64,000 nucleotides of DNA from Tubulanus polymorphus (taxonomy: Eukaryota; Nemertea; Palaeonemertea; Tubulaniformes; Tubulanidae). The translations under genes and the position numbers were made by a program. Every line of letters begins with the position of its first letter. The stretch's first letter is position 1. Shown here piece by piece: positions 10,943 through 21,229 of the stretch. The notes beneath the pieces are model-generated. The model had not been told where the DNA came from, searched no databases, and was given only the letters and a program-made list of their open reading frames with translations. The stretch covers positions 11,079,001-11,143,000 of the forward strand of contig NC_134028.1 of assembly GCF_964204645.1 (NCBI RefSeq), in the 5' to 3' direction.

Positions 10943-11364
10943 ATGGCATCTACAATTATAACTATGATAGGGTCAGCAATAGTTAACGCTTTGGCATTTA
11001 CTGGAGGTGGATATTTATTTAAACATATTGATAAAAATCGATCATTAACTAACAAAGAAGGCATAATTTAACCTTAGAAAAGTATAATAAAGCAGCAGAA
11101 GAATATAGAGAAAAGAGGCAAAATTATATGGATTACATTAATAAAGAATTATATAATCAGAAAATTACACATAGAGATTTTCAATCAGTTGATGAAGCTA
11201 TGAGTTTATATAATGCAGTAACAAATAAAGAAAAACTACATCTATATAAACCTAAATTATCGGATTATTATACCCCAAGTAAAGAATAACAGAAATATGA
11301 AATAATATGGATTTTAGATGGAACAGTTATTGTTATATTTGTTGCATATAAATTTACTAATTAG
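10943..11364 (+). pseudogene. Homologue of the 140-aa two-TM protein, frameshifted
   Basis: It starts at ATGGCATCTACAATTATAAC behind the motif TTTTTTTGCTAAATAAATG. It matches the 140-residue protein at 47331-47753: an N-terminal hydrophobic stretch, a charged coiled-coil middle (EKYNKAAEEYREKRQNY) and a C-terminal hydrophobic tail. A frameshift near 11,050 and a TAA near 11,287 break it. Confidence 0.8.
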
Positions 11365-11383
11365 AAATTTCTTTTCTAAATAA

Positions 11384-11812
11384 ATGGATGATAAAATTGA
11401 TAATATTGATATTATTCCTCATGATATAAATGAAACTAAATTAAGAATATATTTGGAAAAACAATTATTAGAATTTGAAAGTGACTTAAAGATAAAAAAG
11501 AAAAAATATTTAAAATCTGAAATTATATATTATTTTATTATTAGTGGTTCAGTTACAATTAGTTCTGTTATAACATTTCTAGCAACATTCAGTCCATTAA
11601 CACCGTTAGCTATCTCAATTGGTGTGTTAGGATTAAGTTCAAGTGTTTTAACCGGTATAAGTTCAAAATTGAATATAAAAAGTAATAAAGAAAAAATAAA
11701 ATCTAATATAAAAGAAATTAATAAATTAGAAAAATACATTAGATTATATAATAAGTTTAAATGGTAATATAACAGTTGAAGAACAAGATAAATTATTAAA
11801 AGAATTAATAAA
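11384..11812 (+). pseudogene. Homologue of the 141-aa two-TM protein, frameshifted near the end
   Basis: The first ~125 codons are intact and almost identical to the protein at 47773-48198, including the charged block KIKKKKYLKS, two adjacent hydrophobic segments and KLNIKSNKEKIK. A frameshift near 11,735 separates the last ~25 codons (TVEEQDKLLKEL). The start is preceded by TTCTTTTCTAAATAAATG. Function unknown; a membrane protein by sequence. Confidence 0.82.
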
Positions 11813-11832
11813 TACATTTTTTTATTATATAA

Positions 11833-12845
11833 ATGGGGTTTCCAAAAGCTGTCCAATATAATAAATCAATTAAATATATTATTCCTGCAATAGATTTTAA
11901 TAAAAATATTACATATAAAAATTTAGTTTTGAATTCATTAATTAACCTAGAAATTTATGTTACTGAAACGCAGTTTTTTATTTCTAAAATGGAAAATATA
12001 TTTAATACATATGAAGTTACTTTTACTCGAGATGAATATCATATATATAAAGTAAAATCTAATATGAAATATTGGCAGAACCAATTAAATTTTGCTGTTT
12101 ATTGTGCAAGAACTGGCTGTGGTATAAGTTGGAATGATCATTTAAATAACTTAGATAAAAATTTGAATTATTCTGATTTAAAATTCATCCATACAATATT
12201 TAGATTTCACACATATTTTCAAATCAAAACTATATTAAATGAATTAGAATGTCCTTTGCCCGGATCTAAATATTTCAAAGAATTAGATAATAATATTAAT
12301 CTATCTAAGTTTTATAAAATATGTAATGAATTTAATGTAAATATTAATTCCGATTTTAGAGCGCATGGTAAATTGCAAGGTATTGGTGAACAGTATGAAA
12401 TAAAAAGAATTGATTATATGCATAGAATTGGAGCTTATCATAATTATAAAATTGATAATAATAATGGTTGGATTAATTTCATTTTAGAAAATAGTGAAGG
12501 TTTTACAAAATGAGGTATACAAAGAATAAATCAATCTATAAGAATATGTTTAATTTGTATTAAAGGGGCGCATGTTGAAACAAGATCACCAATAGTTGGA
12601 AATGATAATACTCATTTGATACACAAAACAATTCAAAGTATTATTTGAAGATTCCATTCATAATGATAAAAATAGATCGATTCCAGAAAATATAGTCAGG
12701 TACCAAAATTATTTAGATAAATCATATTATTATTCAACATGATATAATTAAAACTAATAATGATAATAAATCCCATGAAAATGCTAAATTAGCTATAACT
12801 TGTATAGGAATTGTAATTGGAGGAATATTATATTTTAGATTTTAA
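11833..12845 (+). pseudogene. Homologue of the 48215-49603 element protein, broken
   Basis: It begins ATGGGGTTTCCAAAAGC behind TTTTTTTATTATATAAATG. It carries the same signature segments as the complete-element copy: MKYWQNQLNFAVYC, GCGISWNDHL, FRFHTYFQI, LSKFYKICNEFN, NNGWINFILENSEG and AHVETRSPI. There are internal deletions near 12,360 and 12,725, a TGA at 12,511-12,513 and frameshifts. The end retains a C-terminal membrane segment. Function unknown. Confidence 0.82.
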
Positions 12846-12860
12846 TTTTTTATCATATAA

Positions 12861-13440
12861 ATGGATGAGGAAATTCCTTTGAATGACATGGATCCTTTAG
12901 ATGAACCTGGTATAAGTGATGAACCACAACCTGATTTTAATGAAACTAATATTGATAATGACGATAGAGCAGCATATAATACTAATTTAGGTGAAGATGA
13001 TCCTAGTGGGCCTATATTATATGATTATGATAAATTTAAAGATGATACTGAAACAGATGAAATATTAAAAAATTATTTAAGAAGCCGGGATGAGATAATA
13101 ATTAAAACTAGACCAGAAAGAAAAGATGATAATAAAAGTGATAACTTTGATGAAATAATTCAATATTACAGTTATGAAGATTTTTCACAAGTAAATTTTA
13201 TTTATAACATCTAAAGATGTTATAAATAAAATTTAAAATGATGCAAAAAATAAATATAAAAATATAAGTGAAGATCAATTAAATCAATATATCTATTTAA
13301 ATCATGAATTGAATGCTAAATGTTTGAGGGCTAGCTATAGTTATCATACCAAACAATAAGGTGAAGTTGAAAATCACAAGAATTAAAAGATGCATGGAAC
13401 AAATTGTTGTTAGAATTAGAATCAGAAAAGTAATCTAAAA
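12861..13440 (+). pseudogene. Fragment of the 485-aa coiled-coil/membrane protein homologue
   Basis: The first ~40 codons match the start of the protein at 49620-51077 (DEPGISDEPQPDFNET compared with DEPGITDEQPPDFDET) and follow the same upstream motif (TTTTTTATCATATAAATG). Beyond 13,214 stops accumulate, and the sequence is cut at 13,450 by a foldback element. The membrane-spanning C-terminus is absent. Confidence 0.72.
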
Positions 13441-13450
13441 TATGAATATA

Positions 13451-14843
13451 ATACCCCCTTGTGTCTTTATGTCTTAAGTAGTTTTTACGGAAGAGCAATG
13501 CAGCCAACAACATTTTATTTTCAGTTTAAAAAGTCGACTTTTCGACTTAGTAAGTCGACTTTTCGAGTTTAAAAAGTCGACTTTTCGACTTTAAAAAGTC
13601 GACTTTTCGAGTTAATAAGTCGACTTTTCGAGTTAGTAAGTCGACTTTTCAAGTTATTAAGTCGAATTTTCGAGTTCATAAGTCGACTTTTCGAGTTAGT
13701 AAGTTGACTTTTCGACTTTAAAAAGTCGACTTTTCGACTCTCACTTTTTGGGACTCGTACAAAACCGTCGCAAGCCTTTATCACGACGAAATTATGTCGA
13801 AAAACGAGATATATAGCGATTTATCGAAATGATTAAGTTGATACATCGCGTTAATGTCGTCTTATCGCAAAAACTTATCACGGTAAATCGTGATACGGAT
13901 ACATTCGTGATTCGTGATACGTGATACTGTATCTCGACATGACCGTACCATCGACATAATTATCACGAGTTAACCTTAAAATGCATGTCAATTTATTGAG
14001 ACAATATCGCAAAAAGTCGACATCAATATCACGACATTGTATAATTGATGAAGTATACTTATTCATATTGATATATTGAGATCGCTGACCTAATTCCGGT
14101 TCATAGAACACTGAGGGATACCTCATCGAATTACAAGATACAGGGAGGTCTAAGGGCATTAAGGGTGTTCTCCCTTATTCCTACATTCAATTTCAAGCTA
14201 GTGTAATTTTTCAGCCCTTCATAGGCAAATACAAATGGTTACATATTCAATTTAATTTTCCAGATGATTGGCACATCACAGGGCTTTAGGGGCCATATAC
14301 TCCTTGAGATTTTTGCCTGAACCCCCTCCCGTTTTACTATGGGGCCTTAAGTATGCATCTCTTTATTGAAATTAGGTCAGCTATAGGTCAGCAATATATT
14401 GGGTCGAACAACTATCACATCACTGCCGGCGGAAAGTCGACTTTCTACAGTCGAAAAGTCGACTTATTAAGTCGAAAATTCGACTTTTTAAAGTCGAAAA
14501 GTCGACTTTTTAAACTCGAAAAGTCATCTTATTAAGTCGAAAAGTCGACTTTCTACAGTCGAAAAGTCGACTTTTTGAAGTCGAAAAGTCGACTTTTTAA
14601 ACTCGAAAAGTCGACTTCTTAAACTCGAAAAGTCGACTTATTAAGCCGAAAAGTCGACTTTTTGAAGGGTCGACTTACTAACTCGAAAAGTCGACTTTTT
14701 AAAGTCGAAAAGTCGGCTTAATAACTCGAAAAATCGACTTACTAAGTCGAAAAGTCGACTGAAAATAAAATGTTGTTGGCCGCATTGCTCTTCCGTACTT
14801 AAGTACTAAAACGACTAAAGACAATAAAGACATAAGGGGGTAT
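13451..14843. mobile_element. Foldback/MITE-type element with GTCGAC-rich inverted arrays
   Basis: Long inverted repeats begin ATACCCCCTTGTGTC on the left and, reading inward from the right, ATACCCCCTTATGTC. They continue through GGAAGAGCAATG and CCAACAACATTTTATTTTCA. Each arm then holds many copies of AAGTCGACTTTTCGA, oppositely oriented (about 13,526-13,745 and 14,433-14,762). The ends are flanked by TA, suggesting a TA target duplication. It has no transposase, so it is non-autonomous. It lies exactly at the junction of the two oppositely oriented blocks of the degraded Polinton copy. Confidence 0.85.
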
Positions 14844-14954
14844 TAATTATTTGAAATGCCTTATTTTATAAATTTATATTTATAAGGAAATTGAAGCCTC
14901 AGTAATAATTTTGAACATTTATTACTTATTAATTATTAATTATTAATTACTTAT

Positions 14955-15170
14955 TAATTTATTCATATATTCATCATGTAATTCAGTAGGTATAATTTGA
15001 TTTTCTTCCAGAGATTGTTGCATAGATTTTCTATCTTGTAGAATAAAACTAAAAATCTTATATTCTCCCTAAAATCTTTAACAATTGAATTATATTTTGA
15101 TTTAAAACCAATGTTGTTATCCCTATTATATGTTTTATTCATTTCATAAATAAATAGATTTCATAAATAA
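14955..15170 (-). pseudogene. Fragment of Polinton packaging ATPase (C-terminal part)
   Basis: The minus-strand frame encodes KYNSIVKDFRENIRFLVLFY, then a frameshift and a segment matching SLEENQIIPTELHDEYMNKL. This matches the C-terminal third of the packaging ATPase at 53505-54113. The Walker A and B region is deleted. It lies downstream of the integrase remnant, the same order as in the complete element. Confidence 0.75.
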
Positions 15171-15174
15171 ATAG

Positions 15175-16198
15175 AATAGAAATAACCTAATATTTCCTCA
15201 TCTTTTAAATCTTCCAATTCATAAACAAATGGTTTAGTTAATATTATCTTTTTAATTTTGAATATTTCTTCAGTAAAATTTGGGGTATAACCTTTATAAA
15301 ATGTTTTTCAATATTTAGATATTCTAACATGTTGTCCTATCTTAAATTTAGGTTCTCCGAAATACGGGATATCGACAAATTCAAGTTCTTGAATTACTCG
15401 TTCGATGGCGCTAGTCAGAACCGGAAATTGGAACCTAAATCCGCCATGTTCGAGTTCATTTGCAATAAAAATCTCTCGCTTCAGGTTTTTAGTTAGCGAT
15501 ATTTTACTTTCTATACAACGGCAACAAACGCTCCATATAAATTACTCCAAACTATTTCTAAATTATATTCTTTTCCAGCTTGTATAGGTTTCATACCAAT
15601 ACTTGAATGTTTAGAATTATTATAACCTTTCACTAAATCATCTAATACATCGATATATTTATATGTTTCATTAGCAGTAAAATATTTCCACATTCTAGTT
15701 TTCAATGTTTTATTAAACCTTTATATAATAGATGCTTTTTTATCTGAGTGTGTTGAAAAATAATCTACATCGTTTTCAGATAATAGTTTTTTAAAATGTT
15801 TATTATAAAATTCCTTACCTTCATCAAATTGTACCTTACCTGGAATAACTTGTTACTTCTATACCAGTTTTATTTTTGATTGGAATTGACCATGCCTATC
15901 TACTAATATATCTATAACATAGACATAGATTGTGTTCTTCTAAGTTCTTCATGTCAATTAAATCTGCATGCCATTGTTGATCGATATATGAAACCATAAC
16001 TTTTCTTGTTAAATAATTTTTATCCATTTTCTTATGGATTTGATATGTTGGTTGATTTTGTAACCATAATCTTAATTCACTATATTTTATATTTTCTTTA
16101 TCAGATTTAATTTTATCCCATAATTCTGTAACGCTCGAATATGATACTTCACTCTCTGGGTTATAATATAACTCCTTTAAATATTGTTCCTTTTTCAT
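15175..16198 (-). pseudogene. Degraded Polinton integrase
   Basis: It reads on the minus strand from KEQYLKELYYNPESEVSYSS through MVSYIDQQWHADLIDMKN (first catalytic Asp region), RMWKYFTANETYKYIDVLDD, NSKHSSIGMKPIQAG and GEPKFKIGQHVRISKY. These match the integrase at 52377-53504. Several frameshifts and an insertion of about 140 bp near 15,380-15,520 disrupt it. No chromodomain was recognised at its end. Confidence 0.85.
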
Positions 16199-16204
16199 CT
16201 TCTT

Positions 16205-16564
16205 TTAATCCATTAATAATAATCTTGATTTAGTTTCAATGACTTTATCATTTGATTTATTTTCTGGTACAATAGGTTTATTATTATCATCATCTTTATC
16301 ATCAGATTTATACTTATATTTATAAATTACACCGGAGAATATAATAACTGTTACTAATCTAATTGTAATATATAATTTATTATTACTTCCAGCATTAGAA
16401 ACATTAGATGGATTATTATTTGAATCAATATCAGATAATTTCTGTGATTCATTTATATCACTTAATTTATTTTTCTTAGCTCTTTTTAATTCTGCAGATC
16501 TTTTACCTAATTCCCTTGCCCATTTAATTTGTTTCTCAGATCTAGGCTTAACTTCTTCACTCAT
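16205..16564 (-). CDS. Polinton small membrane protein B (119 aa)
   Basis: An open 119-codon frame homologous to the 122-aa protein at 54923-55291. The shared features are a basic N-terminus (PRSEKQIKWARELGKRSAEL), a polar Ser/Asn-rich middle, one membrane segment (LYITIRLVTVIIFSGVIYKY) and a charged tail. It overlaps the stop of the upstream 190-aa gene (ATGAGTGA), suggesting cotranscription or coupling. Function unknown; the single C-terminal anchor would place it in a membrane. Confidence 0.7.
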   Translation of the reverse strand: MSEEVKPRSEKQIKWARELGKRSAELKRAKKNKLSDINESQKLSDIDSNNNPSNVSNAGSNNKLYITIRLVTVIIFSGVIYKYKYKSDDKDDDNNKPIVPENKSNDKVIETKSRLLLMD

Positions 16565-17129
16565 TTATTTTAGTTAATTTTTGTTCTGATTCAATATCTT
16601 CTGATTCATTTTTATCTTTGTATTCTATAGGTTTGATATTAGAAAATGTTATAACTCCAGTAGAAATTAATGTCATTATTCCTCCTAATTGGAATGAAGC
16701 GTATCCAACCCATTTCTGTAATTCTGTCATTACTAAGTAGTCATTTTTCAAATCAGCATATAATTTATTTTCATCACCAATTGGTATTACTCGATTACAT
16801 AATTTAGAGTAACATTTTATAATACCACCACTTATAGAGTCATTTATTCCGGCTAATCTAGCTTCTTCATATATTTTGAAATGTTTTATTACTTTATCTG
16901 GTTTCGTGGCATCTAGTTCTTGAAAAGTTATAATTTTAGTGAGAAATTCCTTACATTTGCCGCTAGCAATAAATAATTCTAGATGGTGCTTACACGTCAA
17001 ATAGTATTCATAATCAATATTATCATTTTGAATACAATTAGAAACAACTGTATCTTTATTATCTGTTATACCTAAATCCTCAATTGTCTTTTCAATTTCG
17101 GTATTATTTTTACTCAATTTCTTTGACAT
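16557..17129 (-). CDS. Polinton protein A, intact copy (190 aa)
   Basis: An open 190-codon frame preceded by ATAATATAAATG. It shares YEYYL.CKH.LE..IASGKCK, the block around KIYEEARLAGINDSIS, and KNDYLVMTELQKWVGYASF with the broken gene at 54427 in the complete element. A hydrophobic stretch (FQLGGIMTLISTGVITF) near residues 145-165 could span a membrane. Function is unknown. It is intact here although most neighbours are broken, whereas the copy in the otherwise complete element has two stops. Confidence 0.72.
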   Translation of the reverse strand: MSKKLSKNNTEIEKTIEDLGITDNKDTVVSNCIQNDNIDYEYYLTCKHHLELFIASGKCKEFLTKIITFQELDATKPDKVIKHFKIYEEARLAGINDSISGGIIKCYSKLCNRVIPIGDENKLYADLKNDYLVMTELQKWVGYASFQLGGIMTLISTGVITFSNIKPIEYKDKNESEDIESEQKLTKINE

Positions 17130-17149
17130 TTATATTATAGAAAAGTGAA

Positions 17150-17450
17150 AAAAAATATATTTTAATACTAGCTAGTTAAAGTTAAAGAATTTTAAATACT
17201 AGCTATTTGAAGTTAAAGAATTCTTATTCAAATCTATTCAAAATATAAAGTATTCTCCTTTTGAAAAGAAATAATAGATTTTGAATAAAAATATAATAGA
17301 ATTCACTATTTCTATTTGAAGTTATTGTATTTTTATTCAAATCTTATCAAAATCTATTCAATCTAGTTTTAACTAGAATTGCAAAAGAAAATATTAAAAA
17401 TATAATAGGATTTACTAGCTAGTTGAAATTATTGTTTTTTTAATACTTAG
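17150..17450. repeat. AT-rich CTAG-containing repeat tract
   Basis: Repeated short motifs (ACTAGCTAGTTAAAGTTAAAG, ACTAGCTATTTGAAGTTAA, TCAAATCTATTCAAAATAT) lie directly upstream of protein A. The complete element has a similar CTAGTT-rich tract in the same place (54,120-54,375). No coding capacity is seen. A replication or transcription control region is possible. Confidence 0.6.
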
Positions 17451-17459
17451 GATTTAGTC

Positions 17460-17515
17460 ACTACTTTTGTCTATCTATTAGGAGCAGTTAATATAACTGT
17501 CCAGATAAGTCATTT
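17460..17515. promoter_or_regulatory. Hairpin element shared by the two Polinton copies
   Basis: The sequence ACTACTTTTGTCTATCTAT, then a stem GGA-G-CAGTT/AACTG-TCC (17481-17502), then ATAAGTCATTTCGGAT. The complete element has the same flanks at 55330-55386 with a stem GGA-G-CAATT/AATTG-TCC. One stem pair has changed on both sides, keeping the pairing. Confidence 0.7.
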
Positions 17516-17638
17516 CGGATCCTCGATAATAAATCCTCAACTGAAAATCAATTCAAAGCAACGACTGGTGGAAATACTATTTCATAAACGCATATATTTA
17601 TTATGCAAATTGTAGCGATCGATGATAGAACAATAGAG

Positions 17639-17660
17639 AAGCGGTCCTAGAAGACCGCTT
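17639..17660. terminator. GC-rich hairpin
   Basis: A perfect 8-bp stem AAGCGGTC/GACCGCTT with loop CTAGAA, followed by TTG. It lies in otherwise AT-rich DNA. The role is unknown. Confidence 0.45.
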
Positions 17661-17879
17661 TTGCTCAGTGCGCATGCGTCAATTATATAATTTATTCTGT
17701 AAACTACAACATTCAAACATAGAACTGTAACCAATCAATACAGAACAGCCGTCACCATTAATAACGGCCGAACGACTAATGCATAACAATACAATATTAA
17801 AGCAGATATACACAATCAAGAATACATTTTTTTGAAATCTATATTACAAAGATCTTCAGCGTTATAATTTTTAATTTCG

Positions 17880-18620
17880 TCCAGAGCTCTTTAATCACTA
17901 AATCGTTTTCAATCATTTCTTCAATTTCTTCAATAGTTGACAACTTCACTAAATGTTAAACCTAATAATCCGAATTTTTCATATTTTATCAATCTTCCCA
18001 CTCTTCTCAGTTTTCTTTCATGACTGGTGCTGATTTCTATGTTCTTTTTAACCCAAGCCCCCCAAGAAATCCCCTCAGTTACTTTATCGAACATTTCAAA
18101 CCCTATATTCAAATAACTCCCGAAAATGATGTGATCCCATAAGTGATTTGCTTTTCTTTTTAATATTGTCTTATAAATTATTTTTAATATACTAGTAATT
18201 TTTATTAGTAATTTTATCAAATGAATTAACTTCTTCACTTCGTATTTCTGGGAAGTTTAAATAATCTGTTTCAATAATTAATTTTAAAAACTTATTCAAC
18301 TCTTCTCCACTCATTTTCAATTTTTCGAGTCCCGACAGCAATTCAGATTCCTTGAGTCCCAACAACAATTTCAGGTTTGTTGTCGGTAATTGTGGTAATT
18401 GTGGTTCGCGTGGTAATTGTTTATTACGAATTACGTCACCCAGCATTTTCACCATTTCGTTATGATAATCCAAATGTTTTTGTAATTTGTTTAAAGTTTG
18501 ATTGTCATTAACTTGAGTTCCTTCCTCCATTTCTGTTGAATCCTGTGAATAACTATCCATCGGCATTGGTTCCTCTTCCGATGGTTGGCTTGGAATTTCT
18601 GGTCGATCTCTGTATTCCAT
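17880..18620 (-). pseudogene. Unidentified viral-type gene, two overlapping frames
   Basis: The first frame (18192-18620) has a Pro/Glu/Ser-rich N-terminus and a helical middle (NKLQKHLDYHNEMVKMLGDV). The second (17930-18238) reads LWDHIIFGSYLNIGFEMF, ISWGAWVKKNIEISTSHERK and LRRVGRLIKYEKFGLLGLTF. That pattern (W..W followed by a Ser-Arg-rich helix and L-fse) weakly resembles DUF3102-like DNA-binding domains of phages and viruses, which is an inference. The frames may be one gene split by a frameshift or two adjacent genes. No homologue was seen in the complete element. Confidence 0.45.
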
Positions 18621-18969
18621 TTTAATCTAAAAGATGTCGTGAAAATGAATTACTGTACTTAAATATGCTTAAAGGTTTCCCTACTTCATAATAACTACAA
18701 AAACGGTACTTACATTAAGATTAAGAACTGTAAACTGTGTTTTGAGAGAGAATATCCTATGCGTTCTGTGAATGTTGATTTCTAACTGCCAACGCGGCGC
18801 ACTTTCGACCAAGCTGATTATTTCTGTACGTTTGCCTGGATGGTAACAGTACTTCTTTATGATGAAATTAATTAATTCCTTACAATCGAAAGAGCACGTT
18901 CGATCAAGCGAGAGATGTTTTTGTAATCAACTATATACATACAGAGCTCAAATAAGAGTTGCCGGTTTT

Positions 18970-19666
18970 CTAACCACTGATTAAAACCTCAGAATGCGGT
19001 TGATTCTGTGAACTACTATTCCATAATTCAACAAATGTCTTTGCTTTAACCAGTTGATCTAAATATAACTGTAAATCTAGTTTATTAGATTTAATTATAT
19101 TTTCCTTCTTTTCTAAAGGTCTTAAATTTCTCCAGCTCCAGATTAGCGTCTTATTATAATCATCACTCATGTCAAATTTAGAAATCGGCAACACGTGATC
19201 AATGTGGAAGTATTCACCATAATTATCTATATTCATTTTATCGTCGAATTGATATACAATCCATGATTTTAAGAATTCATCTGTACAACCCAACAAATTA
19301 GATAGTGTTGCTGAATGCGTTTCTTTGTTGAATAATTGTGTTAATCTAGAACTTAAGCATTGCTTCAATTTAAAATTAAGATCTGTTTGATATCTTTCTT
19401 TTCGTGATTATTACTGTAATCATTATAATGTTCACGATTATTATTTCTCCATTCTCTCATATATTCTGTCATATAATCTGAGTGATTTGAAAAAAATATG
19501 TTTTATTTCCACTATGTTTTACAATTATTTCTTAAATCATCTTTCTTAGTTTTTTGTATGTAATATTCTGTAAATGGCTTATTCAATTCACATTTTGAAC
19601 ATTTCTTATGATAAATATTAACAACACTATTTGTAATATTGATAGTTTGTGATTGTTCTGTCTCCA
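18970..19666 (-). pseudogene. HNH endonuclease, giant-virus type, broken
   Basis: From an ATG at 19,666 the minus strand encodes a zinc-binding CSKCELNKPFTEYY motif. A TAG near 19,530 and a frameshift near 19,397 follow. Then a 132-codon open frame contains YFHIDHVLPISKFDMSD (the His-Asp-His core) and WRNLRPLEKKENIIKSNKL, the Asn-containing third part of the HNH site. This arrangement (short Cys-pair motif, helical linker, C-terminal HNH) is known from NCLDV-type homing or nicking endonucleases. It may belong to the degraded viral element or to a separate mobile gene. Confidence 0.75.
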
Positions 19667-19775
19667 TTTTAATAACATATCTTTCATTAAAATTGATTTT
19701 AAATATTATTAGATTAATATTTTAAGAGTAATAGGGTTTTAGTTGTTCTATAACAAAGGTTGAGGGGTCGAGTGA

Positions 19776-19827
19776 GTAAAAAATAAAAATAAATTCGAGC
19801 GTGCGAGAATTTATTTTTATTTTTTAC
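19776..19827. repeat. Perfect 21-bp inverted repeat
   Basis: The left arm 19776-19796 (GTAAAAAATAAAAATAAATTC) is the exact reverse complement of 19807-19827. The 10-base spacer is GAGCGTGCGA. It sits between the HNH remnant and the gypsy fragment, so it may mark a breakpoint or a terminus. Confidence 0.9.
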
Positions 19828-19844
19828 GAGCGGGACTCACAGGA

Positions 19845-19990
19845 CGTCGGTGGTTGCAGGCGCATTTCGTGTATGACCTGGAACTTGAGTATCTGAGTGG
19901 AGAGAAGATGGTCGATGCTGATGTGCTCTCACAGAGTCCGAGAAACAGGGTCGCTTCAGATGTAGTCTCGGCTCTAAGCCAGTTCGCTCA
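19845..19990 (+). mobile_element. Ty3/gypsy retrotransposon fragment, RNase H end
   Basis: The frame encodes RRWLQAHFVYDLELEYLSGE followed by KMVDADVLSQSPRN, the usual C-terminal signature of the gypsy reverse transcriptase/RNase H region (YKPGKxNxVADALSR type). It is interrupted at about 19,988 by a short repeat and resumes near 20,167. The left edge is truncated. Confidence 0.82.
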
Positions 19991-20159
19991 AGGGAAAAGA
20001 TTTATCTGAGGTATTTGTTCCTGTCAGATCCAGTCGCTGTCTGTGCTACTTTTGTATTCTACGATTGTATTGTGTAAATTATTAGGTATTGACTCTGAGC
20101 TGGGAGTGTATTTTGACAAATTTAACCCAGAGAATGCATTATCCCTCGCCACAAGATTT
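19988..20159 (-). repeat. Short interspersed repeat inserted in gypsy fragment
   Basis: About 170 bp whose reverse complement matches 33,985-34,142 (shared AATGCATTCTCTGGGTTAAA, CTCAGAGTCAATAC, AGTAGCACAGACAGCGACTGG). It is bracketed by AGTTCGC at 19981-19987 and 20160-20166, a likely target-site duplication. It behaves like a SINE or a small MITE. Confidence 0.72.
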
Positions 20160-20166
20160 AGTTCGC

Positions 20167-20540
20167 CACAAGAGTCTCGTTTCAGGAAAGTGACATTGTA
20201 GAGCTTCAAGGGTTTGATCCTGTAATCCAGCGCGTGAGGAATTGTATCCTACACAAACAGAAAATCCGTGCGGACAGTCCAGCAGAATATTGTGTCAGCC
20301 GAGTATTTAGACCACTCGAGGTCAAGGATGATATTGTTTACAGGAGGATTCATGAGCAGGAGTTGAAAGTATGGTTACCTCAATCGGAGGTTAGGGAAGT
20401 TTTAGAGACGCTTCATGACCAACTTGGACACCCTAGGAGAGACATGACGCTAGCACTTGTTCAAAGGAGCTGTTTCTGGCCTGGAATGTGGAAAGACGTT
20501 GAGGAATATCTACGAGGCTGTCTACGAGAAAATCCCCCCA
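20167..20540 (+). mobile_element. Ty3/gypsy fragment, integrase zinc-binding domain
   Basis: It encodes VKDDIVYRRIHEQELKVWLP, then LHDQLGHPRRDMTLALVQRS and CFWPGMWKDVEEYLRGC. This is the H-H-C-C zinc-binding N-terminal domain of retroviral-type integrase that follows RNase H. The frame ends soon after, so no catalytic core is present. Confidence 0.82.
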
Positions 20541-20677
20541 TAATTGATTTCACTAAAATTTTCAACTACTATTATGTTTAAAAAAATATAGATTCGAAAT
20601 TTTATTGCACATTATTGCTTTATTTAACTCTAGTATAGTAATTCCATCCATTAAATACGGTTACCAAACGTTTAATA

Positions 20678-21120
20678 AAGAATAATAAGTGTAGAGACAA
20701 AATACTTATTCTAGGGGTACGAGTCAGTTGATTGAATTCGGTCATTTTAACTAGCCAACTTGCTAATTAAAGAGCGGCCACTGTTGAAAATGAATAATTA
20801 TTACTTAAGAGTTATTTAGTCACGGAGCCAACCCATTTGATTTACAGTTATTAACTTCTTTGATTTTTTGGGCACTGGAGTGATTACCCCTAAGTTAATT
20901 TAAGAATAATTACTGTAGAGACAAAATACTTATTCTAAGGGTACGAGTCAGTTGATTGAAATTGGTCATTTAAACTAAAGTGGCTAATTAGGAGTTGCCA
21001 CTGTTGAAAATGAATAATTATTACTTAAGAATTATCTCGTCGCGGAATTATCTAGTTTACAGTTATTAACTTCTTTGATTCTATGGGCACCGGAGTGATT
21101 ACCCCTAAGATAATTTAAGG
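20678..21120. repeat. Two tandem ~222-bp repeats
   Basis: Units begin at about 20,678 and 20,901. Each contains GTAGAGACAAAATACTTATT, GTACGAGTCAGTTGATTGAA and CACTGTTGAAAATGAATAAT and ends ...GGAGTGATTACCCCTAAG. Within a unit, TTATTCTAAGGGTA and TACCCCTAAG are near-inverted, so each unit can fold back. Non-coding. Confidence 0.85.
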
Positions 21121-21229
21121 CATTTGAAATTATTAAACTTAAATAAAATATCTTATGTACTTATGTATTCCTAAATAATGTTGTAAAAAGTTAATTTTTT
21201 CTACTCTAGTTTTATAGAAAAGTGGATAT

